Part shown: piece after piece, positions 52,431 to 61,757 of the stretch
How positions within the stretch are numbered: the first letter of the stretch is position 1
How the letters are laid out: the number at the start of each line of letters is the position of its first letter
Assembly (NCBI RefSeq): GCF_000953675.1
Contig: NZ_LN679998.1
Coordinates: forward strand, 1,077,911 to 1,141,910
From: Paraclostridium sordellii
Lineage (GTDB): Bacteria; Bacillota; Clostridia; Peptostreptococcales; Peptostreptococcaceae
Length of the DNA: 64,000 nt
Direction of reading: 5' to 3'
Notes under the pieces: generated by a model
The model's database searches: none
The model's input: only the letters and a program-made list of their open reading frames with translations
Told to the model about the DNA's origin: nothing
Position numbers and translations under genes: made by a program

Positions 52431-54326
52431 ATGAAAATAGTAGACTTAATAGATAAAAAATCCATAAGCCTTGACTTAAAAGCAAAAGATAAAAGTGATG
52501 CTATAGATAAGTTAGTAGAACTAGTAAACAATAGTGGAAACTTAAATGATAAAAAAGAATACAAAGAAGCTATAATAGCTCGTGAAAATCAAAGTACGAC
52601 AGGTATAGGAGAAGGAATAGCAATACCTCATGCTAAAACTAAAGCAGTTAAAAATGCATGTTTAGCTGCAGCAGTCTCTAAAAAAGGTGTTGATTATGAA
52701 TCTTTTGATGGTAGTCTTTCACACTTATTCTTTATGATAGCAGCACCAGAAGGGGCTAATAATACTCACCTTGAAGTATTATCAAGGTTATCTACAATAC
52801 TTATGGACGAAGAGTTTAGAGAAAAATTAATGAATGCTCAAAATGTAGATGAGTTTTTAAACTTAATAGACTATAAAGAAAAAGAGAAATTCCCAGAAGA
52901 AGAAAAGGAAGAGGTTGTAGATATTTCAAAAAGTTCTTCTTCAAAATATCCAACAGTATTAGCAGTTACAGCTTGCCCAACGGGAATAGCACATACTTTT
53001 ATGGCGGCAGAAAGTTTAAACAAACAAGCGGATAAAATGGGTGTTAACATAAAGGTAGAAACAAATGGTTCATCAGGTGCTAAAAATGTTTTAACTAAAG
53101 AAGAAATAGAAAATGCAACGGCTATAATAGTTGCTGCTGATAAAAAAGTTGATATGGCTAGATTTAATGGAAAGAAAGTCATAATAACTAAGGTAGCAAA
53201 TGGAATTCACAAAGCAGAAGAGTTGATAACTAAAGCACAAAATGGAGATGCTCCAATATATAACCATGAAGGAAACGCAGAAGCTTCAGAAGAAGTTGAA
53301 AATGAAACAGCATTTAGAAAAGTATATAAACACTTAATGAATGGTGTATCAAATATGTTACCATTTGTTGTAAGTGGAGGTATATTAATAGCACTAGCAT
53401 TTTTACTAGATAACTATTCTATAAACCCAGCAAACTTTGGTTCAAATACACCAATAGCTGCTTTCTTTAAATCTATAGGAGATGTTGCTTTTGGATTTAT
53501 GCTACCAGTACTTGCAGGATATATTGCATATAGTATAGCTGATAGACCTGCTTTAGTTGTAGGTTTTGTAGGTGGGGCTATGGCAAATGCAGGTGGTTCA
53601 GGATTTTTAGGAGCATTACTTGCAGGTTTCTTAGCAGGATATTTAGTAGTAGGACTTAAAAAAGTATTTAGTGTTTTACCAGATTCATTAGATGGTATAA
53701 AACCTGTTTTACTATATCCTTTATTTGGGACACTTTTAATGGGTATAATAATGACATTTATAGTAATACCTCCAGTTGCAGCACTTAACTTAGGAATAAC
53801 TAATTTCTTAAATGGACTAGGAACAAGTTCTAAGTTAATACTTGGATTAGTACTAGGTGGTATGATGGCAATAGATATGGGTGGACCTATAAACAAGGCA
53901 GCTTATGTATTTGGAGTTGCATCACTTCAATCAGGACAATATGAGATAATGGCAGCAGTTATGGCAGGTGGTATGGTACCTCCTTTAGCTATAGCACTTG
54001 CTACAACTTTCTTTAAAAATAGATTTACAAAAGAAGAACAAGAATCAGGTAAAGTTAACTATGTAATGGGGTTATCATTTATAACTGAAGGTGCTATACC
54101 ATTTGCAGCAGCAGATCCTCTAAAAGTTATACCAGCTTGTGTTGTAGGTTCTTCTATAGCAGGAGCACTTAGTATGATGTTTAATGTAACTTTAAGAGCA
54201 CCACACGGAGGAATATTTGTTGTACCAGTTGTTGGTCATCCTCTAGCATACTTAGGAGCTATAGTTATAGGTTCTGTTGTAGGAATGATACTTTTAGCAG
54301 TTCTTAAAAAGCCAATAAATGAATAG
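52431..54326 (+). CDS. fruA: Fructose PTS transporter, EIIABC
   Basis: The 631-residue permease fuses EIIA (about 1-145, phospho-His67 in AIPHAKTK), EIIB (about 175-275, Cys at about 182 in TACPTGIAHTFMAAE) and EIIC (about 300-630, eight or more helices with VGFVGGAMANAGGSGFLGAL and MGGPINKAAYVFG). It imports fructose as fructose 1-phosphate, the substrate of the kinase encoded just upstream. The domain order A-B-C is the usual Firmicutes form. AAGGGAG precedes the ATG. A strong terminator ends the operon. Confidence 0.96.
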   Translation: MKIVDLIDKKSISLDLKAKDKSDAIDKLVELVNNSGNLNDKKEYKEAIIARENQSTTGIGEGIAIPHAKTKAVKNACLAAAVSKKGVDYESFDGSLSHLFFMIAAPEGANNTHLEVLSRLSTILMDEEFREKLMNAQNVDEFLNLIDYKEKEKFPEEEKEEVVDISKSSSSKYPTVLAVTACPTGIAHTFMAAESLNKQADKMGVNIKVETNGSSGAKNVLTKEEIENATAIIVAADKKVDMARFNGKKVIITKVANGIHKAEELITKAQNGDAPIYNHEGNAEASEEVENETAFRKVYKHLMNGVSNMLPFVVSGGILIALAFLLDNYSINPANFGSNTPIAAFFKSIGDVAFGFMLPVLAGYIAYSIADRPALVVGFVGGAMANAGGSGFLGALLAGFLAGYLVVGLKKVFSVLPDSLDGIKPVLLYPLFGTLLMGIIMTFIVIPPVAALNLGITNFLNGLGTSSKLILGLVLGGMMAIDMGGPINKAAYVFGVASLQSGQYEIMAAVMAGGMVPPLAIALATTFFKNRFTKEEQESGKVNYVMGLSFITEGAIPFAAADPLKVIPACVVGSSIAGALSMMFNVTLRAPHGGIFVVPVVGHPLAYLGAIVIGSVVGMILLAVLKKPINE

Positions 54327-54349
54327 TTAAAGTTTTAAATATAAATAAT

Positions 54350-54408
54350 AAAAAGATACTACTTAAGGATTTAGAAAAGAATAATTACCTTAAGTAGTAT
54401 CTTTTTTA
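54350..54408. terminator. Strong terminator of the fructose operon, bidirectional
   Basis: AAAAAGATACTACTTAAGG pairs perfectly with CCTTAAGTAGTATCTTTTT over a loop of about 19 bases, with T residues following; also serves the convergent gene. Confidence 0.93.
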
Positions 54409-54972
54409 TTTTATACTATATTTTTTAAGATAATAAACAATCATAAGTATTGCTCCACCTGATGCATATATCATGTCTTTCATAGTGTCAGTTAGCCCTC
54501 CACCTTGAGTTTTCATATTTAAGTAAGTATCAAGTAAGTACTCAACTATTTCACAGACACCTGAAACTCCCAAGCTAAAGAAAAAAACAACTAAGAAAAA
54601 TAGTATTTTATCCAGTAAGTTTCTTGGTGGGGATACAAATATATATCTAAGTATGTTTAGACAAATCTTAACCGTTATAAACCCTGATAAAAAGTGTAAA
54701 AAACTATCATAGGGTTTAAAAACATCATACATTCTATAACTAGAGCCTAGCAAAAAAGACAATATAATAAATAGATTACCAACTATATAAAGAGGTTTAT
54801 CTACAACCTTAAAATTTCTAAAGTAAAACTTGCTTAAAATAAAAGCTATTAAAAAAGAAATAAAGCATATAAAAGCTTTACCTTTTTCATTTATAGATAA
54901 AAAATAAATAAAAGAAAAAATATATATAAGATAAACTATCCATTTAAATAAGTTTAAAGATTTAGTTTTCAT
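54406..54972 (-). CDS. YjdF/DUF2238-like membrane protein
   Basis: The 188-residue protein has five or six membrane helices. Conserved polar residues sit in YDSFLHFLSGF (about 88-98), GVCEIVEYLLD (about 136-146) and GGLTDTMKDMIYASGGAI (about 156-173), the His/Glu/Asp pattern of the YjdF/DUF2238 family. These resemble metal-binding or acid-base residues inside the membrane, but no activity is known. AAGGTAGG lies upstream of the ATG. It is a single gene, divergent from the Mn riboswitch unit. Confidence 0.8.
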   Translation of the reverse strand: MKTKSLNLFKWIVYLIYIFSFIYFLSINEKGKAFICFISFLIAFILSKFYFRNFKVVDKPLYIVGNLFIILSFLLGSSYRMYDVFKPYDSFLHFLSGFITVKICLNILRYIFVSPPRNLLDKILFFLVVFFFSLGVSGVCEIVEYLLDTYLNMKTQGGGLTDTMKDMIYASGGAILMIVYYLKKYSIK

Positions 54973-55084
54973 AACAATACCTACCTTAAGATTTTTTATT
55001 ATTATGTGTATTTAAAAAAAATATATTACTTTAAAGGGAGAGAAGTTCAAGTGTTAAAACTATGTTAAAAGCTTTTGAAAAGTG

Positions 55085-55112
55085 TTGCAAAAATGTAACA
55101 AACATATATAAT
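55085..55112 (+). promoter_or_regulatory. Promoter of the Mn riboswitch transcript
   Basis: TTGCAA (55085-55090), 16 bases, TATAAT (55107-55112). Transcription would begin about 20 bases before the aptamer. Confidence 0.65.
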
Positions 55113-55138
55113 ATAAAGTATAAATAAATTAAGTACTC

Positions 55139-55282
55139 CTTGAAGGGGAGTAGCTTTCGTTAAAACGATAATCAATCGTCAATTTCGGATATTTCATATC
55201 CCGGTTGATTAGCAAGATAAAACCTTGTTAGCGAGACCTTCAAGCAAATTTTACTTTTAAAGTTTGCTTGGAGGTCTTTATT
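55139..55282 (+). promoter_or_regulatory. yybP-ykoY manganese riboswitch
   Basis: The leader has the family's conserved parts: CTTGAAGGGGAGTAGC on the 5' side (55139-55154) and GCGAGACCTTCAAG on the 3' side (55231-55244), which close stem P1 through CTTGAAGG/CCTTCAAG. The strand AGACCTTCAAGCAAA (55235-55249) can instead pair with TTTGCTTGGAGGTCT (55263-55277), forming a terminator followed by T residues. Mn2+ binding would hold P1 together and prevent the terminator, turning on the ATPase gene. Confidence 0.93.
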
Positions 55283-55310
55283 ATTTAAATAAATTTTTCG
55301 GAGGTTAAGT

Positions 55311-57929
55311 ATGTTTTATAAAAAAAGTATCGATGAAACATTAAATCACTTAAACACCAGTTTAGATGGTTTAACATCAGATCAAGCAAAAGACTTACTA
55401 GAAAAACATGGATACAATGAATTAAAGGAAAAGGCTAAAACTCCAACTTGGAAATTATTCTTAGAGACTTTTAAAGACCCATTAGTAATCATCTTGTTAA
55501 TAGCAGCCTTAGTTCAAGTATTTTTAGGAGAAGGAACAGAAAGTTTAATAATATTTGCAGTTATAGCACTAAACTCTGTATTATCAGTAGTTCAAACTAA
55601 AAAAGCAGAAGGTTCACTTGCAAGCCTTAAAAAGCTATCAGTACCAAATGCAAAAGTTATAAGAGATGGAATAAAGATTACACTTCCTTCAAGGGATATT
55701 GTGCCAGGGGATATAGTAATTTTAGAAGCTGGAGATTATGTACCAGCTGACGGTAGAGTTATAGAATCACAAAATCTTAAAGTAGTAGAAGGAATGCTTA
55801 CAGGAGAAGCAGAACCTGTTTTAAAACATGAAGAAATAATAAATGAAGATGTAGCATTAGGAGATCAAAAGAACTTAGTATTTAGTGGATCTATGGTAGT
55901 TTATGGTAGAGCAGTATATGTAGTAACAAAGACTGCTATGGACAGCGAAATGGGTAAAATAGCAGATTTACTAGAAAATGCAGAAAATAAACAAACGCCA
56001 CTTCAAGTTAAACTAGATGAATTTAGTAAAAAATTAGGTATATGGATAGTACTACTTGCAGCACTAATCTTTGGTATAGAGGTTATGAGAGGTGGAGACT
56101 TAGTAAATTCATTTATGTTTGCAATAGCAATAGCAGTTGCAGCTATACCAGAAGCACTATCTTCTATAGTTACAATAGTTTTAGCAGTTGGGACAAACTC
56201 TATGGCTAAAAAACAAGCTATAATAAGAAAATTACCAGCAGTTGAAACATTAGGTTCAACAAGTGTTATATGTACAGATAAAACTGGAACATTAACTCAA
56301 AACAAGATGACAGTTGTAGATACTTATATATATAATCCGAAAAAAGCTTTAGTAGATAATGAATATGAAGAAGTTGCAGCATCAGAAGCAGTATCTCTTC
56401 AAGAAAGTTATTTAATACTTGGGTCTTCACTTTGTAATGACTCAGATTTAACTAACGAAGGTGTAGAAATAGGAGATCCTACAGAAGTAGCACTTATGCA
56501 TTATGCTAACAAAAAAGGATTTGATTACAAAGAAATAAGAGAAATAAATAAAAGAGTAAGCGAATTACCATTTGATAGTGACAGAAAGTTAATGTCAACT
56601 GTTAACAAAATAGAAAATGAAGTAGTAATGTTTACTAAAGGAGCACCAGATGTAATCTTTAGTAGATGTAAATATGTATTAGTTGGTGATGAAGTAGTTA
56701 AAGCAACTGATGAAATAATAAATGAATACAAAAAAATGAACGAAGAATTTTCAAACAAAGCTTTAAGAGTTTTGGCATTTGCAACTAAAAAAGTAAGTGA
56801 TGAAAGTTTTGTACCTTCAATTGAAGATGAAGATAATTTAACATTAATAGGACTTACTGCAATGATAGACCCTCCAAGAGATGAGGTATATGAAGCAGTA
56901 GAAAATGCAAGAAAATCTGGTATAAAAACTGTTATGATAACAGGAGACCATAAAACAACAGCAAAAGCAATTGCAATGGATATAGGAATATTTGAAGAAG
57001 GTGATATGGCACTTACTGGTAATGAATTAGATGCTTTAAGTGAAGAAGAATTAGATAAAAACTTAGAACATATATCAGTATATGCAAGAGTTTCACCAGA
57101 AAATAAAATAAGAATAGTAAAAGCATGGCAAAATAAAGGTAAAGTTTGTGCAATGACAGGTGATGGAGTTAATGATGCACCAGCTCTAAAACAAGCAGAT
57201 ATTGGTATAGGTATGGGAAGTGGAACAGAAGTTGCAAAAGATGCATCAGATATGGTATTAGTAGATGATAACTTTGCAACAATAGTTAAAGCAGTAGAAG
57301 TAGGTAGAACAGTTTATACAAATATTAAAAAATCAATAATGTATTTATTCTCAGGAAACTTAGGCGGAATAATTGCTATACTATTTGCAGTATTTGCAGG
57401 ACTTCCAAATCCATTTACAACAATACAATTATTATTTATAAACTTAGTAACAGATTCGCTACCAGCAATAGCACTTGGTCTTGAAAAACCAGAAAAAGGT
57501 GTTATGAAAAATCCTCCAAGAGACAAAGCTGAAAGTATATTCTCAAAAGATGCTATAAGATTTGTTACAATTAGAGGATTTATAATAGGTATAGTTACAA
57601 TAGCTGCTCAACTTATCGGTATGAAACATTCAGTAGAACTTGGAGTTTCAATGGCATTTGCAACACTTACATTATCTAGAATACTTCAGACATTTGCAGC
57701 AAGATCAAATTCAGAAACAGTATTTGAATTAGGATTTAAGAGCAACAAATACGTATTAGGTGCAGTAGTAGTATGTTTAGGAATGTTCTCATTAACATTA
57801 CTACCATTTATGAGAGATGTATTTACAATGCCAAGTAGCTTTAATTTTACAAACTTAGCTATATCATTAGGTCTAGCAATAACTTCTACTTTATTAATGG
57901 AAGTTAGCAAAGTTATAAAGAAAAAATAA
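55311..57929 (+). CDS. P-type cation ATPase, probably a Mn2+/Ca2+ exporter
   Basis: The 872-residue P2-type ATPase has an N-terminal cation-ATPase domain, TGEAEP (about 164), the phosphorylation site DKTGTLTQNK (Asp at about 323), MITGDHKTTAKAIA (about 543) and GDGVNDAPALKQADIG (about 618), with ten membrane helices. The M4 site reads AAIPEALSSIVT, as in SPCA/PMCA-like pumps that move Ca2+ and Mn2+. The manganese riboswitch upstream indicates Mn2+ export. GGAGG precedes the ATG. A CorC-type gene follows after a terminator. Confidence 0.93.
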   Translation: MFYKKSIDETLNHLNTSLDGLTSDQAKDLLEKHGYNELKEKAKTPTWKLFLETFKDPLVIILLIAALVQVFLGEGTESLIIFAVIALNSVLSVVQTKKAEGSLASLKKLSVPNAKVIRDGIKITLPSRDIVPGDIVILEAGDYVPADGRVIESQNLKVVEGMLTGEAEPVLKHEEIINEDVALGDQKNLVFSGSMVVYGRAVYVVTKTAMDSEMGKIADLLENAENKQTPLQVKLDEFSKKLGIWIVLLAALIFGIEVMRGGDLVNSFMFAIAIAVAAIPEALSSIVTIVLAVGTNSMAKKQAIIRKLPAVETLGSTSVICTDKTGTLTQNKMTVVDTYIYNPKKALVDNEYEEVAASEAVSLQESYLILGSSLCNDSDLTNEGVEIGDPTEVALMHYANKKGFDYKEIREINKRVSELPFDSDRKLMSTVNKIENEVVMFTKGAPDVIFSRCKYVLVGDEVVKATDEIINEYKKMNEEFSNKALRVLAFATKKVSDESFVPSIEDEDNLTLIGLTAMIDPPRDEVYEAVENARKSGIKTVMITGDHKTTAKAIAMDIGIFEEGDMALTGNELDALSEEELDKNLEHISVYARVSPENKIRIVKAWQNKGKVCAMTGDGVNDAPALKQADIGIGMGSGTEVAKDASDMVLVDDNFATIVKAVEVGRTVYTNIKKSIMYLFSGNLGGIIAILFAVFAGLPNPFTTIQLLFINLVTDSLPAIALGLEKPEKGVMKNPPRDKAESIFSKDAIRFVTIRGFIIGIVTIAAQLIGMKHSVELGVSMAFATLTLSRILQTFAARSNSETVFELGFKSNKYVLGAVVVCLGMFSLTLLPFMRDVFTMPSSFNFTNLAISLGLAITSTLLMEVSKVIKKK

Positions 57930-57950
57930 TTAAAGATATTTAAATAAGGG

Positions 57951-57974
57951 TGTAGACAAAGTCTGCACTCTTTG
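57951..57974 (+). terminator. Intrinsic terminator
   Basis: GTGTAGAC and GTCTGCAC pair with one G-U over a 3-base loop; the T-run is short and interrupted. Confidence 0.65.
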
Positions 57975-58012
57975 AATATAATTATATAAAAATTAAGTTT
58001 TAGGAGGAAAAT

Positions 58013-59335
58013 ATGAATAATTTAGATTCAGACCCCGGAGGGATACTCACCCAGTTAATTTTAATAGCTATATTAACAGCTATAAATGCATTTTTTGCAT
58101 CAGCAGAAATGGCCATAGTTTCGGTCAATAAATCGAAAGTGCAGGCTTTAAGTGAAGAAGGTAATGAAAAGGCAAAATTACTAGAAAAGCTTATTAAAGA
58201 GCCAAGTAACTTTTTATCAACTATACAAATAGGTATAACATTAGCTGGGTTTTTCTCGAGTGCATCTGCTGCTACTGGGTTATCGACTTATGTATCAGAT
58301 ATATTAAAGCCTTTAAATATCTTATATAGTAATGAAATATCAATGATAGGTATAACTTTAATACTTTCTTATTTTACTTTAGTATTTGGTGAGTTAGTAC
58401 CAAAGAGAATAGCACTTAAAAAATCAGAAAGTATAGCATTATTTTCAGTAAAACCAATATATCTTTTATCTAAAATAGCAAAACCATTTATAAAGATACT
58501 TTCATTTTCAACAGGAATTATATTAAAGCTAACAGGAAATAATTCTATTGATGTAGAAGAAACTATATCAGAAGAAGAAATAAAAGCTTTAATATATAGA
58601 TCAACAGAAGATGGATTGATAGAAGATGATGAGAAAGATATGCTATATAAAGTATTTGAGTTTAACGATAGGCTATCAAAAGAAATTATGACTTCAAGAA
58701 GTGATACTTTCTTAATAAATATTGATGATGATTTTAAGTCTATTTTATCTGAAATCTTAGAGTATAATTTTTCAAGAGTACCAGTTTATAAAGAAAATAC
58801 AGACAATATAATAGGAATACTTTATACAAAAGACTTATTAGCAGAAGCTAGTAAAGTAGGTTTTGACAATATAAAAATAGAAAAAATACTTCATAAACCT
58901 TGCTTTGTTCCAGAGGTAAAGCCAGTAAATGAATTATTTAAACTTTTAAAAGAAACTAAAGTACATCTAGCTGTATTATTTGATGAATATGGAGGCTTTT
59001 CAGGAATAGTCACTATGGAAGATTTAATAGAAGAAATAATGGGTGACATAGAAGATGAGTACGATAAAGGTGAGGATATAAGTCAGATAAGTGAAGATAC
59101 CTTTATGGTAAAAGGGTATTTAAGTGTAAATGACTTTAATGATAGATTTGACCTAGATATAGAAGAAGGGGATTACGATACTTTAAATGGATACTTAACT
59201 GAGTCCCTTGGTAAAATCCCTGAGGAAAATGAAATAGTAGAACTTGAAAAAGTCAAGTTTACGGCAATTAAGGTTAAAAACAGAAGAGTTGAGGAAATTC
59301 AAGTAAATTTATTAAAAATAGAAGATAAAATATAA
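58013..59335 (+). CDS. CNNM/CorC-type hemolysin-family protein
   Basis: The 440-residue protein has a DUF21 membrane domain (three helices; about 10-175, with the FFASAEMAIVSVNKSKV segment), two CBS domains (about 215-335; MTSRSDTFLINI, GILYTKDLLAE and GGFSGIVTMEDLIEEIMGDI) and a C-terminal CorC_HlyC domain (about 350-430). CNNM/CorC proteins handle Mg2+ or other divalent cations, and in the cell they sense nucleotides through the CBS pair. It lies just after a Mn2+-controlled pump, so both may serve divalent cation balance. AGGAGG precedes the ATG. Confidence 0.92.
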   Translation: MNNLDSDPGGILTQLILIAILTAINAFFASAEMAIVSVNKSKVQALSEEGNEKAKLLEKLIKEPSNFLSTIQIGITLAGFFSSASAATGLSTYVSDILKPLNILYSNEISMIGITLILSYFTLVFGELVPKRIALKKSESIALFSVKPIYLLSKIAKPFIKILSFSTGIILKLTGNNSIDVEETISEEEIKALIYRSTEDGLIEDDEKDMLYKVFEFNDRLSKEIMTSRSDTFLINIDDDFKSILSEILEYNFSRVPVYKENTDNIIGILYTKDLLAEASKVGFDNIKIEKILHKPCFVPEVKPVNELFKLLKETKVHLAVLFDEYGGFSGIVTMEDLIEEIMGDIEDEYDKGEDISQISEDTFMVKGYLSVNDFNDRFDLDIEEGDYDTLNGYLTESLGKIPEENEIVELEKVKFTAIKVKNRRVEEIQVNLLKIEDKI

Positions 59336-59342
59336 AAAATGG

Positions 59343-59377
59343 AGTAATGCTAAGTTATTTAGCATTACTTTTTTTAT
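59343..59377 (+). terminator. Intrinsic terminator
   Basis: AGTAATGCTAA and TTAGCATTACT pair over a 5-base loop, followed by T residues. Confidence 0.92.
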
Positions 59378-59465
59378 TAAAAAAGTATTATGTATACAAT
59401 TTTATTGTTTTTAACAATATGGGTATATAAATAATTAAGCATTTTAGAAAAAGGAGTGATTAATT

Positions 59466-60557
59466 GTGGGAAGATTAGGAATATCAATATACGTAGATAA
59501 ATCTAATGAAGAAGAACTAAAAGATTATATTGATAGAGCTGAGAAAAATGGCTTTAGCCGTATATTTTCATGTCTACTATCAGTAGATGATGACAGAGAA
59601 AATATTTTAAATAAATTTAAAGCTATAAATGAATATGCTCATTCTAAGGGATTTGAAATAATATTAGATGTTAATCCAAAAGTATTTGATGAACTTGGGA
59701 TAAGTTATGATGATTTAACATTTTTCAAAGAATCTGGTAGTTACGGGATAAGGTTGGATATGGGATTTACAGGACTTGAAGAATCATTAATGACTTTTAA
59801 CCCACATAATTTAAAAATTGAAATAAATATGAGTGACTATACTAAATATATAGATACTATAATGGATTATCAGCCTAAAAAAGAAAATATAATAGGATGT
59901 CATAATTTTTATCCAAATAAAAATAGTGGATTAACATTAGAACATTTTATTAAATGTAGTGATAAATTTAAAAAATATGGATTAAAAACAGCATCATTTG
60001 TTACAAGTCAAAATGAAAATACATTTGGACCATGGCCTGTTACAGAAGGATTACCAACGCTTGAAGTACATAGAAGCTTACCTTTAGATGTACAAGTAAA
60101 GCATTTAATAGCATTAGGTAATATAGATGATATAATAATTTCTAATTGTTATCCAACTGATGAAGAATTAGAAAAAGTAGGTTCTATGAGAAAAGATGTA
60201 GTTACTTTTGATATTGAGTTAATAGAAAACTTACCTTATATAGAAAAAGATATTGTATTAAAAGAACTTCACTTTAATAGAGGAGATGTATCTAGCAATA
60301 TGATAAGATCTACTCAATCAAGATCTAAATATAAAGATTATGAATTTGAGATATTTAATACTCCTCAAGTTATAAAAAGAGGTGACGTTTTAATTGAAAG
60401 CGATAAAGGTAAAAATTATGTAGGAGAATTACAGGTAGCACTTTGCGATATAAAAAATAATGGGAAAGCAAATGTTGTAGGTCATATAAGAGAAGATGAA
60501 ATTTTTATACTTGATTTTATAAAACCATGGCAAAAATTTACTTTTAGATCTATTTAG
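59466..60557 (+). CDS. MupG/DUF871 family protein
   Basis: The 363-residue protein has the MupG-family plan: a TIM-barrel N-terminal part (about 1-240; GISIYVDKSNEEELKDYIDRAE, ILDVNPKVFDELGI, IRLDMGFTG, GCHNFYPNKNSGL) and a small C-terminal beta domain (about 250-363; ELHFNRGDVSSNMIRSTQSR). Characterised members split 6-phospho-MurNAc-GlcNAc during peptidoglycan recycling. The family usually sits near a MurNAc PTS and MurQ; neither is in this window. GTG 59466 has AAAAGGAGTG upstream. Confidence 0.85.
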   Translation: MGRLGISIYVDKSNEEELKDYIDRAEKNGFSRIFSCLLSVDDDRENILNKFKAINEYAHSKGFEIILDVNPKVFDELGISYDDLTFFKESGSYGIRLDMGFTGLEESLMTFNPHNLKIEINMSDYTKYIDTIMDYQPKKENIIGCHNFYPNKNSGLTLEHFIKCSDKFKKYGLKTASFVTSQNENTFGPWPVTEGLPTLEVHRSLPLDVQVKHLIALGNIDDIIISNCYPTDEELEKVGSMRKDVVTFDIELIENLPYIEKDIVLKELHFNRGDVSSNMIRSTQSRSKYKDYEFEIFNTPQVIKRGDVLIESDKGKNYVGELQVALCDIKNNGKANVVGHIREDEIFILDFIKPWQKFTFRSI

Positions 60558-60616
60558 TATAATAAAAATTATAAAAGTTCATATAATGTATAAATAAATT
60601 TTTTTGGAGGTCAATT

Positions 60617-60763
60617 ATGTATGAGTTTATAATAAGTATAATGACAACACTTATACTAACCTCAACACCAATGTTTATAAAGTATATAATGAACAATTTG
60701 ATAAATATAATCAAGTATTATACTTGTTTAATAAAACTAACTAAATTATCTTTAGAAATATAG
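60617..60763 (+). CDS. 48-residue hydrophobic peptide, possible type I toxin-like gene
   Basis: ATG 60617 follows TTGGAGGTC and encodes MYEFIISIMTTLILTSTPMF and a further 28 residues: a membrane helix of about 20 residues, a short break, a second weak amphipathic helix and a Lys/Leu/Ile tail. There is no homology that I recognise. Size, a strong ribosome binding site and its own perfect terminator resemble small membrane toxins (TxpA/Fst types), but no antisense RNA gene was identified. It may simply be an accessory peptide. Confidence 0.5.
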   Translation: MYEFIISIMTTLILTSTPMFIKYIMNNLINIIKYYTCLIKLTKLSLEI

Positions 60764-60808
60764 TTAAAAATAGTGCTTATGAAAATTTTCATAAGCACTA
60801 TTTTTAAC
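60763..60808. terminator. Perfect 46-base palindrome serving as terminator
   Basis: Two 23-base arms (60763-60785 and 60786-60808, starting GTTAAAAATAGTGC) meet without a mismatch, with A and T tracts that fit termination in both directions. The arm begins at the last base of the peptide gene's stop codon. Confidence 0.85.
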
Positions 60809-60895
60809 ATAGAAACAAAAAAATAATATATTTTAGACTTAAGTGATATAATTTTATTAATAAAATTTAAATAAACAAAAAGGGGAAATTAAAAT

Positions 60896-61669
60896 ATGTT
60901 AAATGGAGCTATTATATTTTTTTCTGGAACAGGAAATACAAAATATATTGCAAAGCTTTTTAAGGAAAAGTTTAAACTTGAAAATATAAATACAGATCTT
61001 ATAGACATACAAAAGGAAGATAAGTTAAATAAAACCTATGATTTTTATGTTTTTGGAGGACCAATTCATGCAGAAATGATACCAAAGATATTAGTTGATT
61101 GGATAAACAAAAACATAGAAAATGAAAATAAAAAATGTATAATTTATCATACTTTAGCAGGTGATAGACATAGTGAAAGTAGAATATATTTAGCCAAGAT
61201 TTTAAATAAAAAAGGTTTAGATGTAGTTATAAATACTTCTATCCAAATGCCTAATAATTATTATCACAAGTTCTTTAAAAGAGATAGTGATGAAGAAATT
61301 GAAAGAGTATTATCACTAGCTCCAAGTAAGGTAGATAAAATTGTAAAAGATTTTTTAAATGAAAATAGAAGTGATATTAACTATAAAAAGTCAACTTTTG
61401 CAACAAAAATGGTTTATGATGTTTTTCTAGTTTATGCTAAAAAATATGCAAAGAGAAATTTTTCTTTAGATAAAAATAAATGTATAGATTGTAAAATTTG
61501 TGAACATGAGTGTCCTACTAAAAATATATATATAGAAAATAAAAATATAGAGTTTTATAATAAGTGTATAGGCTGTGAAAAATGTATACATAGATGTCCA
61601 ACAAATGCTATTTTATTTAATAAAAAACCATTTGTTCCTTATAAAATAGAACAGTACTTAAAGAAATAA
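60896..61669 (+). CDS. EFR1-family flavodoxin/ferredoxin protein
   Basis: The 257-residue protein fuses a flavodoxin-like domain (about 1-170; FFSGTGNTKYIAKL as FMN phosphate loop, FGGPIHAEMIPKI) to two 4Fe-4S motifs near the C-terminus: CIDCKICEHECPT and CIGCEKCIHRCPT. It is a cytosolic electron carrier of the EFR1 type, common in strict anaerobes. GGGG is upstream of ATG 60896. No redox partner gene is adjacent. It ends before a long terminator. Confidence 0.92.
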   Translation: MLNGAIIFFSGTGNTKYIAKLFKEKFKLENINTDLIDIQKEDKLNKTYDFYVFGGPIHAEMIPKILVDWINKNIENENKKCIIYHTLAGDRHSESRIYLAKILNKKGLDVVINTSIQMPNNYYHKFFKRDSDEEIERVLSLAPSKVDKIVKDFLNENRSDINYKKSTFATKMVYDVFLVYAKKYAKRNFSLDKNKCIDCKICEHECPTKNIYIENKNIEFYNKCIGCEKCIHRCPTNAILFNKKPFVPYKIEQYLKK

Positions 61670-61673
61670 AATC

Positions 61674-61733
61674 AAATATCTATATTAAAGTCAAAGTGAA
61701 AAATGATATTGATTTTAATATAGATATTTTTTT
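61674..61733 (+). terminator. Intrinsic terminator
   Basis: A 21-base stem (arms starting AAATATCTATATT and ending AATATAGATATTT, one G-U) and a 14-base loop, followed by T residues. Confidence 0.88.
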
Positions 61734-61757
61734 GACAATAAAAAGGAGGAGATACAA

